From contig NZ_CP162495.1 of NCBI RefSeq assembly GCF_040939125.1, forward strand, positions 3,472,001 through 3,536,000: a stretch of 64,000 nucleotides of DNA, given 5' to 3'. The notes under the pieces are model-generated. The model made no database searches. It saw only the letters and a program-made list of their open reading frames with translations, and had not been told where the DNA came from. This DNA is from Clostridium sp. BJN0013 (GTDB taxonomy: Bacteria; Bacillota; Clostridia; Clostridiales; Clostridiaceae). The position numbers and the translations under genes were made by a program. Shown one piece after another: positions 39,483-46,839 of this stretch (positions are counted from its first letter, which is position 1; every line of letters starts with the position of its first letter).

Positions 39483-39929
39483 CTACTCACACTTATTATT
39501 CTTACACCATTTTGTGCAAAAATCTGCTTTTTTACTGCATAAAACCCTTTGTGAACCACAAACAGGACAAAGAAGTCTGTCCTGTTCATAATTCACTTCA
39601 TATAGTTCACCACAATCAAAACACTTGAATTTACAAAAATTAGTTGTGTAATTTCCTCCACTTATTCTTATAGCATTTCCCTGTGTCAAAGCTACAGCCA
39701 CCTTTTTTCTTGCACTATCAATTATATTTTGAAAAGTCTGTCTGGATACCTGCATCTTTTCGGCACATTCTTCCTGATTCAATTCCTCAATATCTTTTAA
39801 CCTCATGGCCTCAAGCTCTTCCACTTTTAAGACTGTTTCACTAATTTTGCATTTAGCCTTTCCCCAAGGTACAAAATAGGTGCTTTTAGGGAAAAATTCT
39901 ACTTTCCTAAATTTTATTGGTCTTGCCAT
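39483..39929 (-). CDS. DUF134 family regulator with C-terminal zinc ribbon
   Basis: 148 residues. It shares the DUF134 start (MARPIKFRKVEFFPKSTYFV) and helix-turn-helix (LEAMRLKDIEELNQEECAEK, MQVSRQTFQNIIDSARKKVA) with the gene at 36651. Here the C-terminus carries a two-knuckle zinc ribbon (CKFKCFDCGELYEV, LLCPVCGSQRVLC) and a further Cys-rich tail. AAGGAGGATAAGAC precedes the ATG. It is 3 bp from the Fur-type gene, so the two regulators are likely made together. Confidence 0.85.
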   Translation of the reverse strand: MARPIKFRKVEFFPKSTYFVPWGKAKCKISETVLKVEELEAMRLKDIEELNQEECAEKMQVSRQTFQNIIDSARKKVAVALTQGNAIRISGGNYTTNFCKFKCFDCGELYEVNYEQDRLLCPVCGSQRVLCSKKADFCTKWCKNNKCE

Positions 39930-39932
39930 GTC

Positions 39933-40373
39933 TTATCCTCCTTTGCATTTACTGCATAGTCCTGTTAACATGATATCTACATCGTATATTTCTAAATTAT
40001 TTTTCTCTTCAATTTTTTTATTTAACTTGATATATGAAAGATCTAGATCAAAATTATCTACATCTATTATACTATTACACTTATTACATTTAAAATGTAT
40101 ATGGAGAGGTTTCCCGCTAAAAATTTTTATTTCATAGTAATTGATATCATCAATATTAATTTTTTTTACTATGCCCAATTCATTAAATATCTTTAGACTT
40201 CTGTATATTGTAGCAAGGCCAATATTTTTGTCTTTAATTCTTTCATAAATTTGCTTTACAGATAAATGAGTATTGGCATTTATCATCTCTAAAAGTAAAA
40301 TTCTCTTTTGTATAGTGAACTCATATCCATTATTTTTAATTAACTTCTTGTATAACGAAAGATCCTTATCCAT
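39933..40373 (-). CDS. Fur family metalloregulator (Fur/PerR/Zur group)
   Basis: 146 residues. The N-terminal winged helix (YEFTIQKRILLLEMINANTH, IYERIKDKNIGLATIYRSLK) is followed by the dimerisation domain with metal ligands HIHFKCNKCNSIIDVDN and a C-terminal CSKC. Both CxxC structural zinc motifs are kept. Whether it senses iron, zinc or peroxide cannot be decided. Position inside an Fe-S operon suggests iron control. The start lacks a strong ribosome site. Confidence 0.86.
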   Translation of the reverse strand: MDKDLSLYKKLIKNNGYEFTIQKRILLLEMINANTHLSVKQIYERIKDKNIGLATIYRSLKIFNELGIVKKINIDDINYYEIKIFSGKPLHIHFKCNKCNSIIDVDNFDLDLSYIKLNKKIEEKNNLEIYDVDIMLTGLCSKCKGG

Positions 40374-40384
40374 ATTATAAAATA

Positions 40385-40741
40385 TTACTCGCCGCAGTGA
40401 CCTTCATGGGCATGTTCAGTACATACACTACCTGTGGATTTAAGTTCACCTTTTATAAATTTTTCTACGGCAGCACCGCATAAACCTTCAGCTCCTACCA
40501 CAACCTCTATTCCATTTTCATTGAAAAGCTCTTGAGCAGTAACACCCATTCCTCCTGATATTACTACATTTACATCAAGTTCCTTTAAAAATACCGGTAA
40601 ATATCCTGGCTTATGTCCTGGATTAGGTTTAAATTCCTCATTTTTTATTTTTTCATTGTCTATCTGATAAATTGTAAATCCATCACAATGTCCAAAATGT
40701 CCACTTATATATTTTCCCTCACTTGCAACTGCTATTTTCAT
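40385..40741 (-). CDS. NifX/NifB-like dinitrogenase cofactor domain protein (His-rich tail)
   Basis: 118 residues. Single Nitro_FeMo-Co domain: MKIAVASEGKYISGHFGHCD, NVVISGGMGVTAQELF, GVTAQELFNENGIEVVVGAE. The tail EHAHEGHCGE could bind metal. These proteins bind Fe-Mo or Fe-S clusters in transit; in non-nitrogenase operons the cargo is unknown. AAGGAGGATATTTTT precedes the ATG. Confidence 0.85.
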   Translation of the reverse strand: MKIAVASEGKYISGHFGHCDGFTIYQIDNEKIKNEEFKPNPGHKPGYLPVFLKELDVNVVISGGMGVTAQELFNENGIEVVVGAEGLCGAAVEKFIKGELKSTGSVCTEHAHEGHCGE

Positions 40742-40782
40742 AAAAATATCCTCCTTAAATAGTATGTTTTATTATTATAAAA

Positions 40783-41142
40783 TTAATCTATATACTCTTT
40801 TAAAACACCATGGGTATATTCAATTATTTCAGCACAGGATACACCCTTTTTCTTTAATTCTGCACACTGGAATGTTCCATATTTCTCCTTTATTTTACCC
40901 ATAATTTTTTTTGTATAATCTCTTGACTGATTAGGTTCCACTGCTTCTTTTCTTCCTTTTATTGCACCTAAAGCCATAAGTGCTCCTGTTATTGCCCCAC
41001 AACTGCTTCCCACAGTCATACCCCTTCCAAAAGGACTTGCTATTGATACGGGAATATTTAAATTCTTTTCCTCATTTACCACCTTTATTATAGATTCTGC
41101 GCAATTATATCCTTCTTCATAAAAGTCCACTGCTTTTTTCAT
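40783..41142 (-). CDS. C_GCAxxG_C_C family redox protein
   Basis: 119 residues. It shows the family's Cys pattern: YEEGYNCAESIIKVV, GMTVGSSCGAITGALMALGA, then FQCAELKKKGVSCAEIIEYT. Such proteins are thought to bind Fe-S or other metals; no enzymatic role is proven. Overlaps the upstream MinD-type gene by 26 bp, with GGAGG before its ATG. Confidence 0.85.
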   Translation of the reverse strand: MKKAVDFYEEGYNCAESIIKVVNEEKNLNIPVSIASPFGRGMTVGSSCGAITGALMALGAIKGRKEAVEPNQSRDYTKKIMGKIKEKYGTFQCAELKKKGVSCAEIIEYTHGVLKEYID

Positions 41143-42016
41143 TTATATATTCCTCCATTCTAAAATTTTTAGTAAATATGTTTTTTATGTTAACCCACAT
41201 TTCCTTAACGGATCTACAGGCCTCACTATCTTCATAGTATATAATTGATTTCAACTCATTTATTGATTTCATTACGGTATCATCATAAGGTATTTTTCCC
41301 ACTAACACTAACTCTTTTTCTGCCACAAACTTTTCTATTTCTACGGTGATATTGTAATTTATATCATACTTATTTATACACACCATAATAAATACCCCAA
41401 AACTCATACATAATGCAGTTACTCTCATCAAATCCTCAAGTCCAGATTTTGTAGGTTCAGTAACAAGTAATACTGCATCACTGCCAGTTATAGATGAAAT
41501 AACAGGACATCCTATTCCAGGGGAAGCATCAATAATTGTCAGTGTATCTTCTGCAGCAAATTTTTTTCCATTATTTCTTAAAAAAGTAACTAACTTTCCT
41601 GAACCATCGCTGCCTATATCTATCTGCGCTCTAGAAATTATACCCTTGTCTGTACTTGTAATAAAAGTTTCAGCTGACTTATTCTCCACCAGCTTAATTG
41701 CTTTTTCAGGACATATTAAAGTACATGCCCCACAGCCTTCACAGAGAAAATCATCTACCATATAATCTTTTATGACATTAAATTTACATGTGATTTCACA
41801 TTTTCCACATCTATTACAATAATCCTCATTTATAACTGCCTTTTTACCACTATAAAAACTTTTTTTTTCTATATCCACACCCTTGTAAAAAAGATATAAA
41901 TTAGGGGCATCTACATCACAATCTATTCTGACCACATCTTTGGCAAGTTCTGATAACGCTGTTGCAATTGTGGTCTTTCCGGTGCCTCCTTTTCCACTTA
42001 ATATTACTAGTTCCAT
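41117..42016 (-). CDS. MinD-superfamily P-loop ATPase with inserted ferredoxin domain (second)
   Basis: 299 residues. Deviant Walker A VILSGKGGTGKTTIATALSE, a 2[4Fe-4S] ferredoxin insertion (DYCNRCGKCEITCKFNVIK, DFLCEGCGACTLICPEKAI; about 65-120), then switch and Walker B regions (TIIDASPGIGCPVISSI). Paralogue of the preceding gene (42007-42837). Such pairs are common in anaerobes beside Mrp and NifX-like proteins and are assumed to couple ATP hydrolysis to cluster or metal handling. GGAGGTGCTAAA precedes the ATG. Confidence 0.87.
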   Translation of the reverse strand: MELVILSGKGGTGKTTIATALSELAKDVVRIDCDVDAPNLYLFYKGVDIEKKSFYSGKKAVINEDYCNRCGKCEITCKFNVIKDYMVDDFLCEGCGACTLICPEKAIKLVENKSAETFITSTDKGIISRAQIDIGSDGSGKLVTFLRNNGKKFAAEDTLTIIDASPGIGCPVISSITGSDAVLLVTEPTKSGLEDLMRVTALCMSFGVFIMVCINKYDINYNITVEIEKFVAEKELVLVGKIPYDDTVMKSINELKSIIYYEDSEACRSVKEMWVNIKNIFTKNFRMEEYINEKSSGLL

Positions 42017-42837
42017 TTTAGCACCTCCAATACACTTTCTGCCATGTCGTCAAACGCCTTTTTATATTCTGCATTATTATATAGAATTTCTCCCTTTGAA
42101 TAAATTTCAGCTATATTTTTGCTATAGGCAATACTGCCTATTAAAGGTATATCTTTTTCCCTGCAGTACTTTTTTATTATATTGTCTTCACCATTATCTT
42201 TATTTATGACTATTCCAAAAGGAATATTAAACACTTTTACCAGTTCTATAGCCATTTTAAGGTCATGAAATCCAAATTCAGTTGGTTCTGTAACGAGTAT
42301 TGCCCCTTTTGCATATCTCATAATGTTTACTACATTACATGAGGTACCTGGACTGCAATCAACTACATTTACTCCCTGTGGAACATTTTCCAAGAGCTGT
42401 TTTATTACAGGTACTGCCATAGGTTCTCCTACATTAAGTACTCCTCTTAGACATTCTATATTTTGTGCGTAACCCTTTTCTATTTTACCGGTATTTCTAT
42501 ACCTATAACTTAAAGCATCCTGTTTACATATAATTTTACAGGCTCCACAACCATGACATAACTTCTGAAATAATATAATATCATCTTTAACCTTTGCAAG
42601 GGCATTAAATTCACAGACCTTTACACATAAGCCACAGGAAATACATTTTTCATCATCTATAAATGGATATTCTACCTTAACCTGTTCTGTCTCTTCAATA
42701 TGTGGTTTCAAAAATAAAAATCCATTTGGTTCTTCTACATCACAATCTACATAATTGGCCTTTAATGCAAAGGCAATATTTGTAGACACAGTAGTTTTAC
42801 CTGTACCTCCTTTTCCACTTAATACTGCTATATTCAA
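42007..42837 (-). CDS. MinD-superfamily P-loop ATPase with inserted ferredoxin domain (first)
   Basis: 276 residues. Walker A AVLSGKGGTGKTTVSTNIAF, two [4Fe-4S] motifs (EKCISCGLCVKVCEFNALAK, KLCHGCGACKIICKQDALSY) at about 60-115, and VNVVDCSPGTSCNVVNIMRY. It overlaps its paralogue by 10 bp. AAGGAGGAAGTAACTTGA precedes the ATG. Likely partner of the adjacent small NifX-like protein. Confidence 0.87.
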   Translation of the reverse strand: MNIAVLSGKGGTGKTTVSTNIAFALKANYVDCDVEEPNGFLFLKPHIEETEQVKVEYPFIDDEKCISCGLCVKVCEFNALAKVKDDIILFQKLCHGCGACKIICKQDALSYRYRNTGKIEKGYAQNIECLRGVLNVGEPMAVPVIKQLLENVPQGVNVVDCSPGTSCNVVNIMRYAKGAILVTEPTEFGFHDLKMAIELVKVFNIPFGIVINKDNGEDNIIKKYCREKDIPLIGSIAYSKNIAEIYSKGEILYNNAEYKKAFDDMAESVLEVLKWN

Positions 42838-42862
42838 GTTACTTCCTCCTTAAAATTCTATT

Positions 42863-43222
42863 TTAAATTCCATGATGCGCCGTTCCTGACTGTGTTAGCT
42901 CTTTAAGTTCACCCTTTTGAAATTTTTCTAAGGCAGAACTCACAGCAATACTTTCGCACTTATAAACTTTAATTCCTGATTTATCAATAATTTTAAAAGC
43001 ATTAGGTCCTAGACTTCCAGTGATTATAGCCTCCACATTTTCATCAAGCACTTGTTGTGCCGCCACAATACCGGCACCTCCCCCTGAAAATTGGCCTTTA
43101 TTTTCCAGTATCTTAATTTCTCCTCCTTCAGTATTATGAATTTGAAAATACTTACACCTTCCAAATCTAACATCCAATAAACTGTCTACTTCTGCTCCAT
43201 GTGCCGAAATTGCTATCTTCAT
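42863..43222 (-). CDS. NifX/NifB-like dinitrogenase cofactor domain protein
   Basis: 119 residues. MKIAISAHGAEVDSLLDVRF then RFGRCKYFQIHNTEGGE and AIITGSLGPNAFKIIDKSGI form a single Nitro_FeMo-Co domain. Start overlaps the mrp stop (4 bp), with GGAGG upstream. It differs from the 40385 copy in lacking the His-rich tail. Confidence 0.85.
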   Translation of the reverse strand: MKIAISAHGAEVDSLLDVRFGRCKYFQIHNTEGGEIKILENKGQFSGGGAGIVAAQQVLDENVEAIITGSLGPNAFKIIDKSGIKVYKCESIAVSSALEKFQKGELKELTQSGTAHHGI

Positions 43223-44055
43223 TTTTTTTCCTCCAAACCATTTATAATATTAGTAACAATAGGACTAAAAATCTTTTTAAGACTTTCATCTATATTCTCA
43301 TTTCCCTGCTCTGACAAATTGCTTACACTGTTTAGCATAGGAAGTTCTCCTAAAAACTTCAAATTCATCTCTTTTAAAAACTTCTCTGTATTTTTCCCAT
43401 TGAAGAATTTTATCTTCTTTCCACAATCAGGACAAGTTATATAACTCATATTTTCAATAACTCCCAAAATATTAATATTCATAGCTTTAGCCATATTCAC
43501 AGCCTTTGAAACTATCATAGAAACTAACTCCTGCGGTATAGATACCATGACCAAACCACTTATAGGAATAGACTGCATTACTGTAAGTGCAACATCTGCT
43601 GTTCCAGGCGGCATGTCAATTACCAGATAATCAAGTTCTCCCCATATTACATCTGTCCAAAATTGTTTTACTGCTCCAGATATTAGCGGTCCCCTCCATA
43701 TAACCGGTTGGTTTTCATCTTGTAAAAGTAAATTTAATGATATCGTTTTTATTTCACTTTGTGTTTCCACAGGTAATATAAATTCTTCATTGGTTTCTGC
43801 TTTCTTCCCTCTTAAACCCATTAAATTAGGAATACTTGGTCCTGTCACATCTGCATCTAAAATTCCTACACTATAACCCATATCTTTCAAGTGTCTGGCT
43901 ATAAGAACAGATATTGATGATTTTCCCACTCCCCCTTTGCCACTCATAACACCAATAATTTTCTTCACATTGTTATAGGGATTGTTTTTAACCATACAAT
44001 TTTCCTTATCCTTGCTGCACCCATCATTTGACGGGCATGAATTGCACTCTGACAC
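43219..44055 (-). CDS. Mrp/NBP35 family Fe-S carrier ATPase
   Basis: About 278 residues. N-terminal CNSCPSNDGCSKDKENC gives NBP35-type Cys. Then a deviant Walker A (VMSGKGGVGKSSISVLIARH), DADVTGPSIPNLMGL, VIDMPPGTADVALTVMQSIP and the C-terminal CPDCGKKIKFF cluster-binding CxxC. It transfers Fe-S clusters. The frame is open to 44124, but GTG 44055 has AGGAG 8 bases upstream, gives the usual family N-terminus, and lies just after a consensus promoter at 44124-44096. First gene of the metal/Fe-S operon. Confidence 0.9.
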   Translation of the reverse strand: MSECNSCPSNDGCSKDKENCMVKNNPYNNVKKIIGVMSGKGGVGKSSISVLIARHLKDMGYSVGILDADVTGPSIPNLMGLRGKKAETNEEFILPVETQSEIKTISLNLLLQDENQPVIWRGPLISGAVKQFWTDVIWGELDYLVIDMPPGTADVALTVMQSIPISGLVMVSIPQELVSMIVSKAVNMAKAMNINILGVIENMSYITCPDCGKKIKFFNGKNTEKFLKEMNLKFLGELPMLNSVSNLSEQGNENIDESLKKIFSPIVTNIINGLEEKK

Positions 44056-44095
44056 AAAATCATCTCCTATATCTATATTGGCATTTGCCATTTTC

Positions 44096-44124
44096 ATAAT
44101 ATCACTATTTATCGTTATTGTCAA
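44096..44124 (-). promoter_or_regulatory. Sigma-A promoter of the Mrp/Fe-S operon
   Basis: TTGACA (44124-44119), 17-bp spacer, TATTAT (44101-44096) on the minus strand. The predicted start is about 33 nt ahead of the GTG at 44055 and inside the longer open frame, which argues against any earlier start codon. Confidence 0.8.
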
Positions 44125-44141
44125 ATGCTAATTTAAAAAAA

Positions 44142-44170
44142 TTGAAAATAAATTATTCATATAGTATTAT
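44142..44170 (+). promoter_or_regulatory. Sigma-A promoter of methyltransferase-hutP
   Basis: TTGAAA (44142-44147), 17-bp spacer, TATTAT (44165-44170), divergent from the Mrp promoter. Confidence 0.72.
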
Positions 44171-44232
44171 GAGAGAAGAAGCACTAAAAAATAAACTCAT
44201 TAATAATATATTGGGAGGTGATTTTGTAACTT

Positions 44233-44808
44233 ATGGCTCATAAATTTGATGCAAAAAACAAGCATAAATTGGATAATGCCACCAGGAGGAGATTACTTCC
44301 CCCTGAAGAAACCCTTATAAAACTTGGATTACAACAGGGCGATATAATGGCAGATATAGGCTGTGGAATTGGATATTTCTCAATACCAGCATGTAAAATT
44401 GTAGGAGAGAGGGGAAAAATATTTGCAATGGATATTCTGCCTGAAATGCTCCAAGAAGTTGAAATAAATAAAAAGAAACATAACATTGTTTCTAGTATAA
44501 AGACTTTATTAACAACAGAAAATAATTTAAAATTGGAAGACGGCACAATATCTTTTGCCTTTATAAGTAATGTACTTCACGAAGCATTAGATAAAGAAAA
44601 ACTTCTAAATGAAATTAGAAGAATTCTCTCTCCTAAAGGACGACTAGCTATTGTAGAATGGGAAAAAATTCAAGGAGAATTTGGCCCTCCCCTAGAACAT
44701 AGATTAGATAAATTTCACCTTATGAAGGTATTAGATAAAATTAAATTTTCAAATATATCCCTTGTAAGTATAGGTGAAAACTTTTATGGCTTAACGGCAC
44801 AAAAATAA
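44233..44808 (+). CDS. Class I SAM-dependent methyltransferase
   Basis: 191 residues. Motif I MADIGCGIGYFSIPACKIVG, motif II FAMDILPEMLQEV, and a post-motif ISFAFISNVLHEALDKEKLL followed by LSPKGRLAIVEWEK. This is a UbiE/ArsM-like small-molecule type, but the substrate cannot be assigned. GGGAGGTGA is 12 bases from the ATG. 26 bp ahead of hutP and likely co-transcribed; divergent from the Fe-S operon. Confidence 0.85.
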   Translation: MAHKFDAKNKHKLDNATRRRLLPPEETLIKLGLQQGDIMADIGCGIGYFSIPACKIVGERGKIFAMDILPEMLQEVEINKKKHNIVSSIKTLLTTENNLKLEDGTISFAFISNVLHEALDKEKLLNEIRRILSPKGRLAIVEWEKIQGEFGPPLEHRLDKFHLMKVLDKIKFSNISLVSIGENFYGLTAQK

Positions 44809-44834
44809 TTTATTTAATTATGGAGGCGAAATAT

Positions 44835-45251
44835 ATGATTATAGAAAGTACTGATGTGGCAAAGGCTTCTATAGAAATGTCCATCTCCTCTAGGGAAAAT
44901 GAAAAAAAATTAGAGGAGTTTTTTGAAAATAAAGGTATTTTAACTGCTGCTGTAGACATAGGTGGAAATATCAACAACAGTATACCAAAAATAATTGAAA
45001 GAGCCCTGGTAGCATCTAAAAAGAGAGGACTTATAAGAGAAAATTATCATGTACATGATGGTGCTATAGCAGGTGCTACAAGAGAGGCACTTTTTCAGAT
45101 TATTCAAAAAGCAAATGGACTGAATGTAGGGGGTAAAATTGGTATAGCCAGAAATAAGGAACATATAAGTGTATGTATATTTATGAGCATAGGATTGTTG
45201 CATTTAAATGAAGTAGTGATTGGCCTGGGACATCGTTCTATTCCCATATAA
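44835..45251 (+). CDS. hutP: HutP family RNA-binding antiterminator
   Basis: About 138 residues. Matches HutP along its length: VHDGAIAGATREALFQIIQK with the metal-binding His pair (NYHVHDG), GKIGIARNKEHISVCIFMSI, and the C-terminal VVIGLGHRSIPI with the third metal-site His. B. subtilis HutP binds UAG-rich RNA with histidine and Mg2+ and prevents termination before the hut genes. No hut genes are nearby here; a UAG-rich leader with a terminator and an ABC importer follow instead. ATG 44835 has GGAGG 8 bases upstream. Confidence 0.88.
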   Translation: MIIESTDVAKASIEMSISSRENEKKLEEFFENKGILTAAVDIGGNINNSIPKIIERALVASKKRGLIRENYHVHDGAIAGATREALFQIIQKANGLNVGGKIGIARNKEHISVCIFMSIGLLHLNEVVIGLGHRSIPI

Positions 45252-45311
45252 TCTTTTGCAAAATAATTTAAAAATGATGATAAAGGCCGCCAAGAAGTAC
45301 ATTTATGGTGT

Positions 45312-45340
45312 TTGACAAGCTATGATATATAAAGTATAAT
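45312..45340 (+). promoter_or_regulatory. Consensus sigma-A promoter downstream of hutP
   Basis: TTGACA (45312-45317), exactly 17-bp spacer, TATAAT (45335-45340): a perfect consensus. It starts a leader RNA that ends at the 45546-45578 terminator. Confidence 0.9.
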
Positions 45341-45346
45341 TATGTC

Positions 45347-45545
45347 GTGTATTTTATATATTGTAGTATTGTAGGCTAGTTTTATGTTAAAGGACATAAT
45401 GTAGTATAACAAAATTTGTAGCATAGTAATTTTTTAATAAAAATACTATATTAAACTTAATTAAGTAGAATTGGTAGTTTATGTAGAACATAATATAGTC
45501 TAAAGATATAAAAATTTTAAGTTTCACAAAATTTTTTTGTTATCT
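45347..45545 (+). ncRNA. UAG-rich leader RNA, candidate HutP target
   Basis: Ten TAG triplets occur between 45364 and 45498 (starts 45364, 45372, 45377, 45402, 45419, 45424, 45466, 45475, 45484, 45496). They fall in clusters spaced 5-12 nt. Two small TTATGT...ACATAA hairpins (about 45382-45400 and 45479-45494) sit among them. The region lies between a consensus promoter and a strong terminator. HutP sites in Bacillus are UAG triplets with 4-nt spacers; spacing here is looser, so binding is a hypothesis. Confidence 0.55.
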
Positions 45546-45578
45546 AAGTTCTGCTAACACAGAACTTTTTTTATTTTT
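45546..45578 (+). terminator. Strong terminator ending the hutP-proximal leader
   Basis: Perfect 8-bp stem AAGTTCTG / CAGAACTT with a 6-nt loop, followed by TTTTTATTTTT. It sits between the leader promoter and the ABC importer genes, so readthrough would be needed for importer expression from this promoter. Confidence 0.88.
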
Positions 45579-45629
45579 ATTATATAACGTATACACTGCA
45601 ACTAAAATTCATAGCAAAAGTATATGTTG

Positions 45630-45778
45630 TCAAGTAATTTTTAAATTCAGATGGAGTTTCCTATAAAAAATACTTTTCTCCATCTGAATCTTAAAAAAAC
45701 TTATCCAGGGACACAACAGTGCTTATACCTCACTTTGGAGAAAATAGAGAATTAGTTACTTCTGGCCTTCGGATAAAG
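45630..45778 (+). repeat. Dispersed structured repeat, near full-length copy
   Basis: Begins TCAAGTAATTTTTAAATTC. The first hairpin is intact (TTCAGATGGAG / CTCCATCTGAA), the second is missing, the third is eroded, and it ends CTTCGGATAAAG. It lies between the leader terminator and the ABC importer. Confidence 0.82.
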
Positions 45779-45822
45779 TTTTTTTCAGTATATATAAATA
45801 TTATTTTTGGAGGATGAGTAGT

Positions 45823-46839
45823 ATGGTAGGAAAGAAAAAACTTTCATTTCTTGCAGCATTTTTATTGGCTGCATCAATTTTAGGTGGATGTACTAGAACA
45901 TCGTCAAGCAATTCTAAATCAACTCTTAAAGACAAAGAAGTAATTAAGATTGGTATTACCCAGGTTACAGAGCACCCGGCTCTTGATTCTGCTAGAAAAG
46001 GTTTTATAGCGGCATTAAAAGCTAAAGGATATGAAGATGGTAAAAATATTAAGATAAATTATCAGAATGCCCAAGGTGACATGCCTACAACCCAGAGCAT
46101 AGCTCAAAACTTTGTATCCCAGAAAGAAGATTTAATCCTTGCAATAGCAACTCCTTCTGCCCAGGCAGCTTATAATGCTACCAAGGATATTCCTATACTT
46201 ATAACTGCAGTAACAGACCCAGTTAAGGCAGGAATTGCAAAATCTCTTAAAAACTCTGGAACTAATGTAACAGGAACTTCAGATGATCTACCAATAGGAA
46301 AACAATTTGAGCTTTTAAAGAAATTAGCACCTAATGCTAAAAAAATAGGTATTGTATACAATACCAGTGAAACCAACTCACAAATTCAGGTGGAAAATGC
46401 TAAAAAAGCTGCTCCATCTTACGGAATGGAAATCGTAACAGCAGGAGTTACAAATGTAAGTGAAGTCCCTCAATCTTTAGATTCTATAGTCGGAAAAATT
46501 GATGCATTATATGTACCTACAGATAATGCAGTGGTTTCATCCATAGCTACAGTAGTAAACACATGCTACAAGAAAAATATACCTGTAATTGGTTCTGAAA
46601 AAGGACAGGTAACCAGCGGTGCTCTTGCCACTACAGGTATTGATTACACTAAATTAGGTTACCAAACAGGTCTTATGGCAGTAGAAATAATAAATGGTAA
46701 AAAACCTAGTGAACTTCCTATTACAACTTTAAAAGACATGCAGCTTGTTATAAATGAAGATGCAGCTAAAAAGCTCAACATAACTATCCCAAGTGATTTA
46801 AACTCCAAAGCTGAAAAAGTAAAGGGAGGAGTTAATTAG
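45823..46839 (+). CDS. ABC importer substrate-binding lipoprotein (TrpX-like)
   Basis: About 338 residues. Lipoprotein signal FLAAFLLAASILGGCTRTSS with lipobox ILGGC. The mature domain is ABC_sub_bind type: IGITQVTEHPALDSARKGF, SQKEDLILAIATPSAQAAYN, ITAVTDPVKAGIAKS, and GQVTSGALATTGIDYTKLGY. Members carry amino acids such as tryptophan, but the ligand is not certain. ATG 45823 has GGAGG 9 bases upstream. Its stop overlaps the permease GTG (TAGTG). Confidence 0.88.
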   Translation: MVGKKKLSFLAAFLLAASILGGCTRTSSSNSKSTLKDKEVIKIGITQVTEHPALDSARKGFIAALKAKGYEDGKNIKINYQNAQGDMPTTQSIAQNFVSQKEDLILAIATPSAQAAYNATKDIPILITAVTDPVKAGIAKSLKNSGTNVTGTSDDLPIGKQFELLKKLAPNAKKIGIVYNTSETNSQIQVENAKKAAPSYGMEIVTAGVTNVSEVPQSLDSIVGKIDALYVPTDNAVVSSIATVVNTCYKKNIPVIGSEKGQVTSGALATTGIDYTKLGYQTGLMAVEIINGKKPSELPITTLKDMQLVINEDAAKKLNITIPSDLNSKAEKVKGGVN

